DNA of 16,762 bases, from contig CAKVBG010000021.1 in NCBI GenBank assembly GCA_934725345.1, forward strand, positions 1 through 16,762, in the 5' to 3' direction. This document shows positions 6,643 to 13,817 of this stretch, in pieces. The DNA comes from an uncultured Eubacteriales bacterium (lineage in GTDB: Bacteria > Bacillota > Clostridia > Oscillospirales > Acutalibacteraceae). Numbering within the stretch: position 1 is the stretch's first letter; each line of letters starts with the position of its first letter. The notes beneath the pieces were generated by a model, which saw nothing but the letters and a program-made list of their open reading frames with translations, had not been told where the DNA came from and did no database searches. Both the position numbers and the translations under genes were made by a program.

Positions 6643-6671
6643 ATACTAATATATTTACAGAAAATTGTCAA
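6643..6671 (-). promoter_or_regulatory. Strong promoter between pbp2 and the MGS-like gene
   Basis: A perfect TTGACA (6666-6671), 17 bases and TAGTAT (6643-6648) on the minus strand, starting 23 bases after the pbp2 stop codon. RNA would begin near 6636 and read through the hairpin region toward the MGS-like gene, giving a leader of about 200 bases. Confidence 0.65.
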
Positions 6672-6693
6672 TTTTTTTGAACTAATTTTTATC

Positions 6694-8685
6694 TCAGCTA
6701 CTTTTGAGATTGAAATAAACATCCATTATATCCCTTGCAACGTTCTTCGAAACAGCTCCCAATTTACCGTGCGCCACTACCACCGCTATTGCAATTTCAG
6801 GTTTTTCATAGGGTGCAAAACAAATAAAAGTTGTGTGGTCCGAGCCGGAGTTTTGAGCAGTGCCGGTCTTAGCTGCTATAGGTATCGGATAACCAGAAAA
6901 ATCACGCGCCGTCCCCGAAAGCACAACTTCCCTCATGCCTTTTTTAACGTTTTCCAAATTCTCAGGCGATACACCCGTTGCTTCAACTAGTTCTGGACCA
7001 AATTCTTTTATGGTTTTAGAACGGTTATAGTCCATGATTTTACTAACTAAATGAGTTTTGTACCGGTTGCCACCGTTTGCGATAGTCGCAGCATAAGTAG
7101 CCAATTGAACAGGAGTGAACATATTATCCGACTGCCCTATCGCTGCCTGCGACGAACCCGATGGATACCATTTAGCTCCCACGGCTTCACAATGTTGAGG
7201 CCCTGCTAAAATTCCTTGGCTTTCACCAATTTCAATTCCCGTCTTAACTCCTATTCCAAATTTACGTGCCCAATCGGCCAGAGTCTCTGCACCAAGTCTC
7301 CTGCCAAGCTCAGCAAAATAAACGTTGCAGGATTTAGCTAAAGCATTAACTAATTTAGCCGCACCGTGATGACCCATACACCTGAGTCTATAGCCTGTAT
7401 AGTAGTTGAAGCTACCTCCACAAAATATAGTTTCTTGTGCAGTAAGTTTTCCCTCTTGAAGTGCAGCGCAAGCTACTAGAGGTTTGTATATCGACCCCGG
7501 TGCATAAGCGCCGGAAAATGCCCTATTTAAAAGTGGCAAGGTTTTATCTTTGTAAAGCTCGGCATAGTAGGATTTATCTTCCATAAATTTTGTTAAATCG
7601 TAACCCGGATAAGTTGCCGCCGCAAGGACGGAAAAATCATTCACGTTTAACGCCACAACCGCTCCTGATACACAATCCCCAGCACCAGAATGTTTTGCCC
7701 TTAAAACGTTCTCTTCTAGAGACTTATTGGCTACTTCCTGCAATTTAGAAGAGATAGTCAAAAAGACGGTATTTCCAGCCGTTGAAGGTTCTTTCTCGCA
7801 GACGTCCATGGTCTCTCCCTCGGGCGACATCTGTATCATTCTCTTTCCCCCAACGCCCCTGAGATAGTCTTCATAAGCACTTTCAATTCCTGTCTTGCCT
7901 ATAATGGCGTCCATAGGGTAGGTATCTTTCCTTTTCTCGTACTCCTCGCTAGACATAAACCCTGTATATCCCACAATATGAGGAGCTATCGTACCATTTA
8001 TATACTTACGAACTAAAGAAGCCTGAATTCTCGTGCCTTTTAAACTCTCTGATTTTTCCATGATAACTACCACGGCTTCTTTGCTGAGATTATCCGCCAA
8101 CACATAGGGTGTAGATTTGGAATAATATACCCCACTTTTATCCATATTATATTTAACACTGCAAACTATGCGTTTGTCCTTTTTTGAGAGATTGTCCTCA
8201 ATTTTATACTTAGAAACCATCGCTTCAATGCAGTCCTCGGCACTAGATGATTCTGGTAAATTTAAAGTTTCTTTGAGAGTTCTTATCTGGCTCTCTTTCT
8301 CTTCGGAAAACAAAAATTCTTCTCCTTCGAGTTTTATTGGCAAGATATCTATCCATTCATTCCCCAGAGACTCTAAAATATTAACCGCTTTCAGTATCAG
8401 TTCGGTTTCACTTCCACTTTCAATTAAGAGCCTATCAATCACTAACTTGTAGCCAGTATCGTTTACTGCAAGTCCAACTCCATCTGAGTCAACGATTTCT
8501 CCTCTTACGGGGTCGGTTTTTACAAAATATACATTACTGCTGTTGGCTCTTACTCTATAGTATTCCGAATTGAATACCTGCCAATCTACAAGCCGCAAAA
8601 CAAAACCTGCAAATATCAGCAAGATAACCACTAAAAAAAATACGTATCTTCTTTTGTCAACACCTTTAGTATTTATAGTATTCAT
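6694..8685 (-). CDS. mrdA: Penicillin-binding protein 2 (elongasome transpeptidase)
   Basis: This class B PBP is a membrane-anchored D,D-transpeptidase that cross-links peptidoglycan in the rod elongation complex. The 663-residue protein has an N-terminal membrane segment (about 13-31), a dimerisation/pedestal region with the RGEIVDSDG motif (61-69), and a transpeptidase domain with all three active-site motifs: Ser398-Ile-Tyr-Lys401 (in PGSIYKP), SCN (452-454) and KTGTAQ (606-611). The family's usual HIVGYTG (236-242) is present. ATG at 8685 follows GGGAG at 7 bases and overlaps the end of mreD by 20 bases, so the two are translationally coupled. It is the last gene of the mreB-mreC-mreD-pbp2 operon. 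In many clostridia minCDE and rodA follow at this point; here they are absent. The symbol could equally be pbpA or pbp2. Confidence 0.93.
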   Translation of the reverse strand: MNTINTKGVDKRRYVFFLVVILLIFAGFVLRLVDWQVFNSEYYRVRANSSNVYFVKTDPVRGEIVDSDGVGLAVNDTGYKLVIDRLLIESGSETELILKAVNILESLGNEWIDILPIKLEGEEFLFSEEKESQIRTLKETLNLPESSSAEDCIEAMVSKYKIEDNLSKKDKRIVCSVKYNMDKSGVYYSKSTPYVLADNLSKEAVVVIMEKSESLKGTRIQASLVRKYINGTIAPHIVGYTGFMSSEEYEKRKDTYPMDAIIGKTGIESAYEDYLRGVGGKRMIQMSPEGETMDVCEKEPSTAGNTVFLTISSKLQEVANKSLEENVLRAKHSGAGDCVSGAVVALNVNDFSVLAAATYPGYDLTKFMEDKSYYAELYKDKTLPLLNRAFSGAYAPGSIYKPLVACAALQEGKLTAQETIFCGGSFNYYTGYRLRCMGHHGAAKLVNALAKSCNVYFAELGRRLGAETLADWARKFGIGVKTGIEIGESQGILAGPQHCEAVGAKWYPSGSSQAAIGQSDNMFTPVQLATYAATIANGGNRYKTHLVSKIMDYNRSKTIKEFGPELVEATGVSPENLENVKKGMREVVLSGTARDFSGYPIPIAAKTGTAQNSGSDHTTFICFAPYEKPEIAIAVVVAHGKLGAVSKNVARDIMDVYFNLKSS

Positions 8686-9196
8686 CGAGCTTCTCCCTTG
8701 TTAAATACGAAATGGTCCTAGTAATAAAATAAATCGGCACACTCACAGCGGCGCTGATTAAAACATAAGAAATAAATGAAGTTTGCCAGAAAGGCCAAAT
8801 ATCCACTAAACCATACAGCTGTGGACGTAAATATAGGTTCAGGCTCATTTCAATAATCGAGACGATAACTGAAATTAAAAGTGCATTTAGAGCCGTGACG
8901 CTTAATTTTCTAGAGAAAAGCACTCCTAAAGCAGCTCCCATAACCCCAAAAATAGCAGCATTTATTCCAAATATTCCACCAAAGGAAAAGTCCACTAGCA
9001 AGCCGGTTAAAAATCCTATCACAACATTAACTTCTTCTGTTTCAAAAAGCGATATACACACAAACCCAATAACTATAAGCATTGGTTTTATTCCCTTAAA
9101 TCCAAACCAAAAGATAGAAGTTTGCTCTAATGAATAAAGTAAACACAATTCAATAATGTAAATAATATACCTTAAGATTTTACGTATTTTATTCAT
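8666..9196 (-). CDS. mreD: Rod-shape-determining protein MreD
   Basis: This small integral membrane protein of the elongasome links MreB and MreC to the wall synthases. The 176-residue protein is strongly hydrophobic, with about five predicted membrane helices and a Gly-rich stretch with DFSFGGIFGINAA (about 69-81), typical of MreD. Sequence motifs are otherwise weak in this family, so the call rests on hydrophobicity, length and position between mreC and pbp2. ATG at 9196 is preceded by GAGGA about 14 bases upstream. It starts 32 bases after mreC and its 3' end overlaps pbp2. Confidence 0.88.
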   Translation of the reverse strand: MNKIRKILRYIIYIIELCLLYSLEQTSIFWFGFKGIKPMLIVIGFVCISLFETEEVNVVIGFLTGLLVDFSFGGIFGINAAIFGVMGAALGVLFSRKLSVTALNALLISVIVSIIEMSLNLYLRPQLYGLVDIWPFWQTSFISYVLISAAVSVPIYFITRTISYLTREKLDEYYKY

Positions 9197-9228
9197 AAAC
9201 TAACCCGTCCTCGCTTATCTCACAAGCT

Positions 9229-10080
9229 TCACTCAACCGCTACTAACCCCTTACCTTCAAAGTCCGTTACCACAAAAACATCCTTTACTTCACTAAGATT
9301 CTCAAATGGTTCGATAACTGCATAGTGCGACGATTCTTTATCATCGTACTCCAAAGACTTAACTTTGCCTACTTTTAAATTCTTGGGATACATCCCACTG
9401 ACTCCTGTGGTTGCAATAACATCGCCGACTTTCATGGAGTTTTGTGCCGGAATAAACATCATGCGAGTTAAATTCTGTGGAGCGATTTCAATGTTGCCAA
9501 TTACTACCCCTGATTCATTACTTACCGAGTCTGAGACTCCTATTTTAATATCCGGGGATAATATAGTTTTGACCTTAGCACATATAGAATTGACTGCACA
9601 AACATACCCTATAACCCCATTTTCGGTTATAAGAATGTCATTTTTAGATATCCCGGAGTTACTACCCTTATCGATAGTAAAACTTTGGAAAAACCCTATG
9701 TTATCTACCCCTATAACCGAAGCAGGAACGAATTTCAAACTTGGATTATCTTTCTTAAACCCATAAAACTTGGCAAATTTAGCATTTTCTCTTTTAGTAT
9801 GGTTGTAATCGATGAGCTGGTCTCGCAGACCGCTTATCTCACTTTTTAAAGAATCTATTTCGCTTTGAAGCTCCTCTTTTTGCTTAAACTGATAATTAAA
9901 ATCATTGGCTACGTTTTCAAGGCCCTTAAAAGCTTTTTGAAAGGGTAAGGTAGTATAACACAAAACATTTGTAAAGACGTTATCGTCAGGATTGAAAAAA
10001 GTATATAGCACAACTGAAATTATTGCCGCCATGATGACGGCTATAACCTTAAAAACAGTACTTTTAAAGAAACCTTTCAA
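9229..10080 (-). CDS. mreC: Rod-shape-determining protein MreC
   Basis: This bitopic membrane protein of the elongasome activates PBP2. The 283-residue protein has one N-terminal membrane helix (about 9-27), a coiled coil (about 64-95, KQKEELQSEIDSLKSEISGL), and the two-lobed beta domain with family features such as VIGVDNIGFFQSFTIDKGS (122-140) and GVIGYV. The start is TTG at 10080, after GAGG at 7 bases. No ATG is well placed, and the Lys-rich start plus membrane helix supports the TTG. It lies 25 bases after mreB in the same operon. Confidence 0.93.
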   Translation of the reverse strand: MKGFFKSTVFKVIAVIMAAIISVVLYTFFNPDDNVFTNVLCYTTLPFQKAFKGLENVANDFNYQFKQKEELQSEIDSLKSEISGLRDQLIDYNHTKRENAKFAKFYGFKKDNPSLKFVPASVIGVDNIGFFQSFTIDKGSNSGISKNDILITENGVIGYVCAVNSICAKVKTILSPDIKIGVSDSVSNESGVVIGNIEIAPQNLTRMMFIPAQNSMKVGDVIATTGVSGMYPKNLKVGKVKSLEYDDKESSHYAVIEPFENLSEVKDVFVVTDFEGKGLVAVE

Positions 10081-10105
10081 GTTATTACCTCATAATTTGT
10101 AAAAT

Positions 10106-11116
10106 TTATTTGTATCTCCTCACGCGCCCTGTTTGTTTTCTTGGAGCATTCTCAAGGCATTTTCCTGCACCATCAGCTACGCAGTCCAGAGGGCTTTCGG
10201 CAACATATACCGGAATATTCGTGGCAGAAGAAATAAGTTTATCAATTCCTCTTAGAAGTGCTCCTCCACCTGTCAGGGTGATACCTGTATCCATAAGGTC
10301 GGCTGCAAGTTCAGGAGGAGTATTTTCAAGAGCCCTTTTAATGGCTTCTATAACGTGTTTCAAAGGCTCTACAAGCGCGTTACGGATATCCTCTGAAGAA
10401 ACTACTACAGTCATCGGGAAACCATCTATCAAATTTCTACCCCTAACCGCAACTTCTTGCTCGCCCTCATAAGGCATGGCTGAACCTATTAATATTTTTA
10501 AATTCTCAGCGGTACGCTCTCCTATTAAAACATTATATTTCTTCCTTATGTAGGAAATGATAGCTTCATCGAATTTATCTCCTGCAACGCGCTCCGAGGT
10601 GGCTGTAACTATCCCGCCAAGCGATAAAACTCCAACTTCAGTCGTACCTCCACCAATATCAACAACCATGCTTCCTTTGGCGTTTTGAATGGGTAATCCC
10701 GCACCTAGTGCGGCCGCAAAAGGTTCTTCAACTAATTCCACAGTCCCTACTCCAGATTGTTTAGCTGCATCTTCAACCGCTCGCCTTTCTACAACCGTAA
10801 CCCCTGAAGGTATACATATTACTACTCTGGGTTTGCTAAAAAACATACTTTTAACCGTCTTGGATATAAAATACTTAAGCATAAGGGCAGCAATATCAAA
10901 ATCAGCTATAACTCCGTCTTTAAGAGGCCTTACCGCAATAACTGACCCTGGGGTCCGACCTATCATGTTTTTGGCTTCTTCACCTACTGCTATTACTGTA
11001 TCGGTTTTGGTATCAAGCGCCACAACGGACGGCTCTCTATTGATAATACCTTTGCCTTTCACGAATACTAAAGTATTGGCCGTGCCTAAATCTATTCCTA
11101 TTTCTTTTGAAAACAT
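10106..11116 (-). CDS. mreB: Actin-like cell-shape protein MreB
   Basis: This bacterial actin forms membrane-associated filaments that guide lateral-wall synthesis. Starting at ATG 11116 gives 336 residues, the usual length, and the characteristic start [18 protein letters not shown]; an in-frame TTG at 11134 would add six residues not seen in the family. Actin-fold motifs visible are phosphate-1 DLGTANT (9-15), [17 protein letters not shown], phosphate-2 [12 protein letters not shown] and the adenosine loop TGGGALLRG. The C-terminus has a basic tail ([11 protein letters not shown]). It is the first gene of mreB-mreC-mreD-pbp2, with a TATAAT promoter about 70 bases upstream. Confidence 0.97.
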   Translation of the reverse strand: MFSKEIGIDLGTANTLVFVKGKGIINREPSVVALDTKTDTVIAVGEEAKNMIGRTPGSVIAVRPLKDGVIADFDIAALMLKYFISKTVKSMFFSKPRVVICIPSGVTVVERRAVEDAAKQSGVGTVELVEEPFAAALGAGLPIQNAKGSMVVDIGGGTTEVGVLSLGGIVTATSERVAGDKFDEAIISYIRKKYNVLIGERTAENLKILIGSAMPYEGEQEVAVRGRNLIDGFPMTVVVSSEDIRNALVEPLKHVIEAIKRALENTPPELAADLMDTGITLTGGGALLRGIDKLISSATNIPVYVAESPLDCVADGAGKCLENAPRKQTGRVRRYK

Positions 11117-11152
11117 TTTATAAGCAACCCCCAACTATTTATTTTATTGATT

Positions 11153-11175
11153 TTATCCTTAATTCATATGGATAA
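11153..11175. repeat. Inverted repeat in the mreB leader
   Basis: TTATCC (11153-11158) and GGATAA (11170-11175) flank 11 bases, downstream of the mreB -10 and within the predicted transcript. It could be an operator or a weak RNA hairpin. Confidence 0.35.
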
Positions 11176-11187
11176 ACTATATTTTTT

Positions 11188-11196
11188 ATTATACCA
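11188..11196 (-). promoter_or_regulatory. Extended -10 promoter of the mre operon
   Basis: TGGTATAAT on the minus strand is an extended -10 element (hexamer 11188-11193). No good -35 is present, as often with extended -10 promoters. Transcription would start near 11181, about 65 bases before mreB. Confidence 0.5.
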
Positions 11197-11239
11197 TATA
11201 ACAACTGCTAAAAACCCACAAAAATAAACTTTTAAGGTT

Positions 11240-11698
11240 TTACTTTCCGGTTGAACCAAATCCTCCCTCGCCTCTCTCGGTGGAATCTAAGCTGGATACC
11301 TCTTTCAAAACCACATTTTCAACATTCATTATGAGCATTTGTGCAATACGGTCTCCGTGGGAAACCACATAGGGTTCTTTGCTTATATTATAAAGGCCCA
11401 CTCCAAGTTCCCCTCTGTAGTCGCTATCGATTACGCCCACGCCATTTGATAAAGTAATTCCCTTTTTTACCGCAAGTCCACTGCGAGCAAATATCAGCGC
11501 TACGTATTTATTGCTAGATATACCAATTGATATCCCACATGGTATAAAAACTCTTTCTCCGGGATTTATAACAACTTCATTTTCTAAACAAGCATATAAA
11601 TCCAGTCCGGCAGACCCTTCGGTTGCACGCGTGGGAATAATTGCCCTTTCCGATACCTTACAAACATTCAAAACATTCAAATTACTGTTGTTTTCCAT
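11240..11698 (-). CDS. dut: Deoxyuridine 5'-triphosphate nucleotidohydrolase (trimeric dUTPase)
   Basis: It hydrolyses dUTP to dUMP and pyrophosphate, keeping uracil out of DNA and supplying dUMP for thymidylate synthesis. From ATG 11698 the protein has 152 residues with the five motifs of the trimeric family: I SAGLDLYA (29-36), II RSGLA (72-76), III NGVGVIDSDYRGEL (85-98), IV GDRIAQ (115-120) and V RGEGGFGSTG (142-151). An in-frame GTG at 11707 overlaps the AGGTGAG ribosome binding site that serves the ATG, so the ATG is preferred. The gene is 106 bases from the mreB start on the same strand. Its promoter is probably at 11896-11924, with a long leader. Confidence 0.96.
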   Translation of the reverse strand: MENNSNLNVLNVCKVSERAIIPTRATEGSAGLDLYACLENEVVINPGERVFIPCGISIGISSNKYVALIFARSGLAVKKGITLSNGVGVIDSDYRGELGVGLYNISKEPYVVSHGDRIAQMLIMNVENVVLKEVSSLDSTERGEGGFGSTGK

Positions 11699-11743
11699 AT
11701 AACTCACCTTTTCTAAAAAATTTAAAAAATCAACTTTTACACC

Positions 11744-11872
11744 TCAAATTTTTGAAAAAACCATCTCATTCAAAAAGTTTTCCTCATTTTCCACAAAGAT
11801 TTCAACATTTTCAACCCAACTAACAAGATTATCAATTAAATCATTCAAAAATGATAGGAAACTAATCCCCAA
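11744..11872 (-). CDS. Possible 42-codon leader ORF upstream of dut
   Basis: An open frame runs from TTG 11872 to TGA at 11744-11746, inside the predicted dut leader. The peptide (LGISFLSFLNDLIDNLV at its start, then an acidic WVENVEIFVENEENF stretch) looks like an amphipathic helix with protein-like composition. No good ribosome binding site precedes the TTG, and the predicted RNA 5' end lies only about 17 bases upstream. It may be a chance frame or a gene relic. Confidence 0.2.
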   Translation of the reverse strand: MGISFLSFLNDLIDNLVSWVENVEIFVENEENFLNEMVFSKI

Positions 11873-11895
11873 AGGAGGTGTTTTTACCCTCTTCT

Positions 11896-11924
11896 ATCTT
11901 ACGATATATTCGTTATATATTCAA
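11896..11924 (-). promoter_or_regulatory. Predicted sigma-A promoter of dut
   Basis: TTGAAT (11919-11924), 17 bases, TAAGAT (11896-11901) on the minus strand. The transcript would start near 11889 with about 190 bases before dut. The stretch 11699-12033 otherwise holds only AT-rich DNA, the possible small ORF and a plus-strand AAAGGAGGTG with no gene after it. Confidence 0.5.
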
Positions 11925-12033
11925 AGAATTTTTTTATTTTTGAAAAACATGGCTATTTTTTAGTATTATATGTATATTCAAACACTTATTTTAAAAAAAT
12001 AATTATACAAAAGGGAGATAATGCAAATTTTTG

Positions 12034-12062
12034 TTGACAAGCTTGGATTGTTGGATTATACT
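12034..12062 (+). promoter_or_regulatory. Strong promoter of the 5S rRNA gene
   Basis: Perfect TTGACA (12034-12039), 17 bases and TATACT (12057-12062). Transcription would begin about 12070, only a few bases before the mature 5S end, so this is a dedicated rRNA promoter. Confidence 0.85.
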
Positions 12063-12072
12063 TAGTGACATA

Positions 12073-12192
12073 GTGTTGGTGCTGATGATGTCTAGGGTAC
12101 ACCCGTTCCCATCTCGAACACGGTAGTTAAGCTAGACGATGCCGAAAATACTTGGCCGGTGACGGCCTGGGAAGATAGGAAAGCGCCAACAC
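12073..12192 (+). rRNA. rrf: 5S ribosomal RNA
   Basis: The 120-base segment has the 5S hallmarks: complementary ends GTGTTGGTGCT and AGCGCCAACAC forming helix I, the conserved loop ACACCCGTTCCCATCTCGAA, the GGTAGTTAAGCT segment, and the CTTGGCCGGTGACGGCCTGGGA helix IV/V region. The exact ends are inferred from helix I pairing. No 16S, 23S or tRNA gene is next to it: dut lies upstream on the opposite strand and a hydrolase gene converges downstream. It is therefore a stand-alone 5S gene with its own promoter and terminator. Confidence 0.96.
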
Positions 12193-12226
12193 TTTTTTGT
12201 TGGAATTAAAATATAAGTATAAATGT

Positions 12227-12257
12227 AAAACCACCAAAAGTAAAGGTGGTTTTTTTA
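12227..12257. terminator. Bidirectional terminator between 5S and the hydrolase gene
   Basis: AAAACCACC and GGTGGTTTT flank a 9-base loop, with eight T residues after the stem on the plus strand and four on the minus strand. It ends the 5S transcript and probably also the converging hydrolase transcript. Confidence 0.85.
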
Positions 12258-12368
12258 TTGTGTTTAAAAAATCAATTTGTCTTCTAAGCCGTTTCGCTGG
12301 ACTCTATGGATTACAAATATCACGAATTTCTATCAGGTAATGCTTTAAGTACCCCTGCACATCTTAAA

Positions 12369-13715
12369 TTAATTGGAGCTAAAATCAGAAGTGAAGTTTT
12401 CAACTGGCGCTTTATTACTATCTACCAGATGTCCTTTTTCTCCTGAATATATCTTCAAGTTCTTAAATCCAATTTTCTTAGCTATTTCATCTAGACGAGT
12501 AGATTCCAATCGCAAACCGTCCTGTTCGTTTCCTGCACATATGTTTACTTTAATATTTGGATTATGCTTGTACAATTGCTTAAGTTCTTTTTCGCAATCA
12601 AATTGATCCACAAAAAGAAAAGATCCAAGTGTACCAAAAAACTTCGTAGCGGAACCTTTATTTGCTAAAGTGCCCTTAGCAGCATTAGGCGTGTTTTTCA
12701 TGGAGCTTTGTAAAATTAGACCATGGAGCTTATCGCCTTTCCCCGAAGCCTTTGACGCAACATGAGCAGCAACAGGACCTCCAAGAGAATATCCATGAAT
12801 AATGATATCAGACGAAGAAATATTTAAATTTTGTCTTACATAATCGTAGGTAGCTACAGCATCTTTGTAGATATTTTCTTGCCGTATCTTACCACTCGAT
12901 ACTTTCTCTCCACTTTTGCCAAACCCTTCATAATCTACTCCAATTACAATAGCACCTTTTTTGGTATAATACTCCGCTACATCGCATATTTGAAACGTAT
13001 TAGAACTACCGCTCCCCGAATAAAAAATTACGTATTTTCCCGCTAATTCTTGGCTTTGTGCATTCACGCTTGTATATTTGTACCCTTGGAGTCGATTATC
13101 TATTGTTATCTTTTGTGCGATAACACTCTCGAAGTTTTCATTAGTCATTCTAATACTCTCTGTTGGGCCTATTACTGCTCGCTGAAAGGCATTATCTGAC
13201 CGCCGGTATAGATACCCTCCTGTAAATCCCACGGTGCCTATAAATGCAGTAGAAGCCAAACCCGCGCCTCCAATTTTACCTGTAGTCTTTAAAATCTTGG
13301 ATTTATCATAATGATTAATTTTTTTTCCTACTCCTAGTCCACTTGGTTTAGTCTGTTGAACGTTATTTTTAAGATCCTTATTTGATTTTCCCACCTCCAC
13401 GCCGCTAACAGGTGATATTGCTAAAATAGCAGCCAAAGACGCAGAAACAGCTGATTTTAATTTAAAATCAAACAGCCCTCCAAAAATATTTTTTTCATCT
13501 CCTTCTGATAATGTTTCTATCCCTTTCGGTTTATCAAATTCGTACTTCGAACACTGTAATATAAAACTGAAAAATTCTTCTTGATTTATTTCTTTTACGT
13601 GGTTCTTCGCCCAAGAGTACATATCATCTAAACTATTTAGATTACAAAATTCATTTAATTTATCGCTACTCGACGTTAGCAACTTTATTAATCTCATCTG
13701 ATTTATAACCTTCAT
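12369..13715 (-). CDS. Nif11-leader alpha/beta hydrolase, exported-type
   Basis: The 448-residue protein has an N-terminal leader (1-80) ending in LSEGDEKNIFGG, matching the Nif11-type leader end with Gly-Gly at 79-80. A hydrophobic segment (89-104), a polar linker and a second Gly-rich hydrophobic segment (147-170, ending YLYRR) follow, the same plan as the two Cys-rich paralogs. The C-terminal domain (about 200-448) is an alpha/beta hydrolase: strand plus oxyanion-type loop VIFYSGSG (229-236), VDYEGFGKSG (260-269), nucleophile elbow GYSLGG (Ser310), probable acid Asp399 (GNEQDG) and His429 (GEKGHL). It resembles BEM46/ABHD-type serine hydrolases; the substrate is unknown. ATG at 13715 follows AGAGG at 6 bases. 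The gene is monocistronic, with promoter at 13748-13776, and sits between 5S and serS. Secretion and use outside the cell or on a host are inferences. Confidence 0.85.
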   Translation of the reverse strand: MKVINQMRLIKLLTSSSDKLNEFCNLNSLDDMYSWAKNHVKEINQEEFFSFILQCSKYEFDKPKGIETLSEGDEKNIFGGLFDFKLKSAVSASLAAILAISPVSGVEVGKSNKDLKNNVQQTKPSGLGVGKKINHYDKSKILKTTGKIGGAGLASTAFIGTVGFTGGYLYRRSDNAFQRAVIGPTESIRMTNENFESVIAQKITIDNRLQGYKYTSVNAQSQELAGKYVIFYSGSGSSNTFQICDVAEYYTKKGAIVIGVDYEGFGKSGEKVSSGKIRQENIYKDAVATYDYVRQNLNISSSDIIIHGYSLGGPVAAHVASKASGKGDKLHGLILQSSMKNTPNAAKGTLANKGSATKFFGTLGSFLFVDQFDCEKELKQLYKHNPNIKVNICAGNEQDGLRLESTRLDEIAKKIGFKNLKIYSGEKGHLVDSNKAPVENFTSDFSSN

Positions 13716-13747
13716 TCAGAACCTCTATTTCCAATATTTTTTAATGT

Positions 13748-13776
13748 ATTATATCAGAAAATTAGTAAAATATCAA
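13748..13776 (-). promoter_or_regulatory. Strong promoter of the leader-hydrolase gene
   Basis: TTGATA (13771-13776), 17 bases, TATAAT (13748-13753) preceded by TGA, an extended -10. Its -35 touches the tail of the serS terminator. The leader is about 25 bases. Confidence 0.8.
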
Positions 13777-13803
13777 CAAAGCCACCTCCTCAGAGGTGGC
13801 TAA
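13774..13803 (-). terminator. Intrinsic terminator of the parA-parB-serS operon
   Basis: GCCACCTC and GAGGTGGC form a perfect 8-bp stem with a 4-base loop (13781-13800), followed on the minus strand by TTTGTT. It lies 17 bases after the serS stop codon. Confidence 0.8.
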
Positions 13804-13817
13804 TCTAAAAAATTTTA

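Noticed and set aside
11116..11134. Longer N-termini for mreB (TTG 11134), dut (GTG 11707), serS (TTG 15104), hisS (TTG 2529) and parA (ATG 16760).
   Set aside because: In dut, serS, hisS and parA the earlier codon overlaps or precedes the ribosome binding site that serves the next ATG. In all five the shorter form matches the family's usual N-terminus.
11871..11880. Perfect Shine-Dalgarno-like AAAGGAGGTG on the plus strand.
   Set aside because: No start codon at suitable distance opens a frame of more than about 20 codons; it may act only as the complement of an RNA element in the dut leader.
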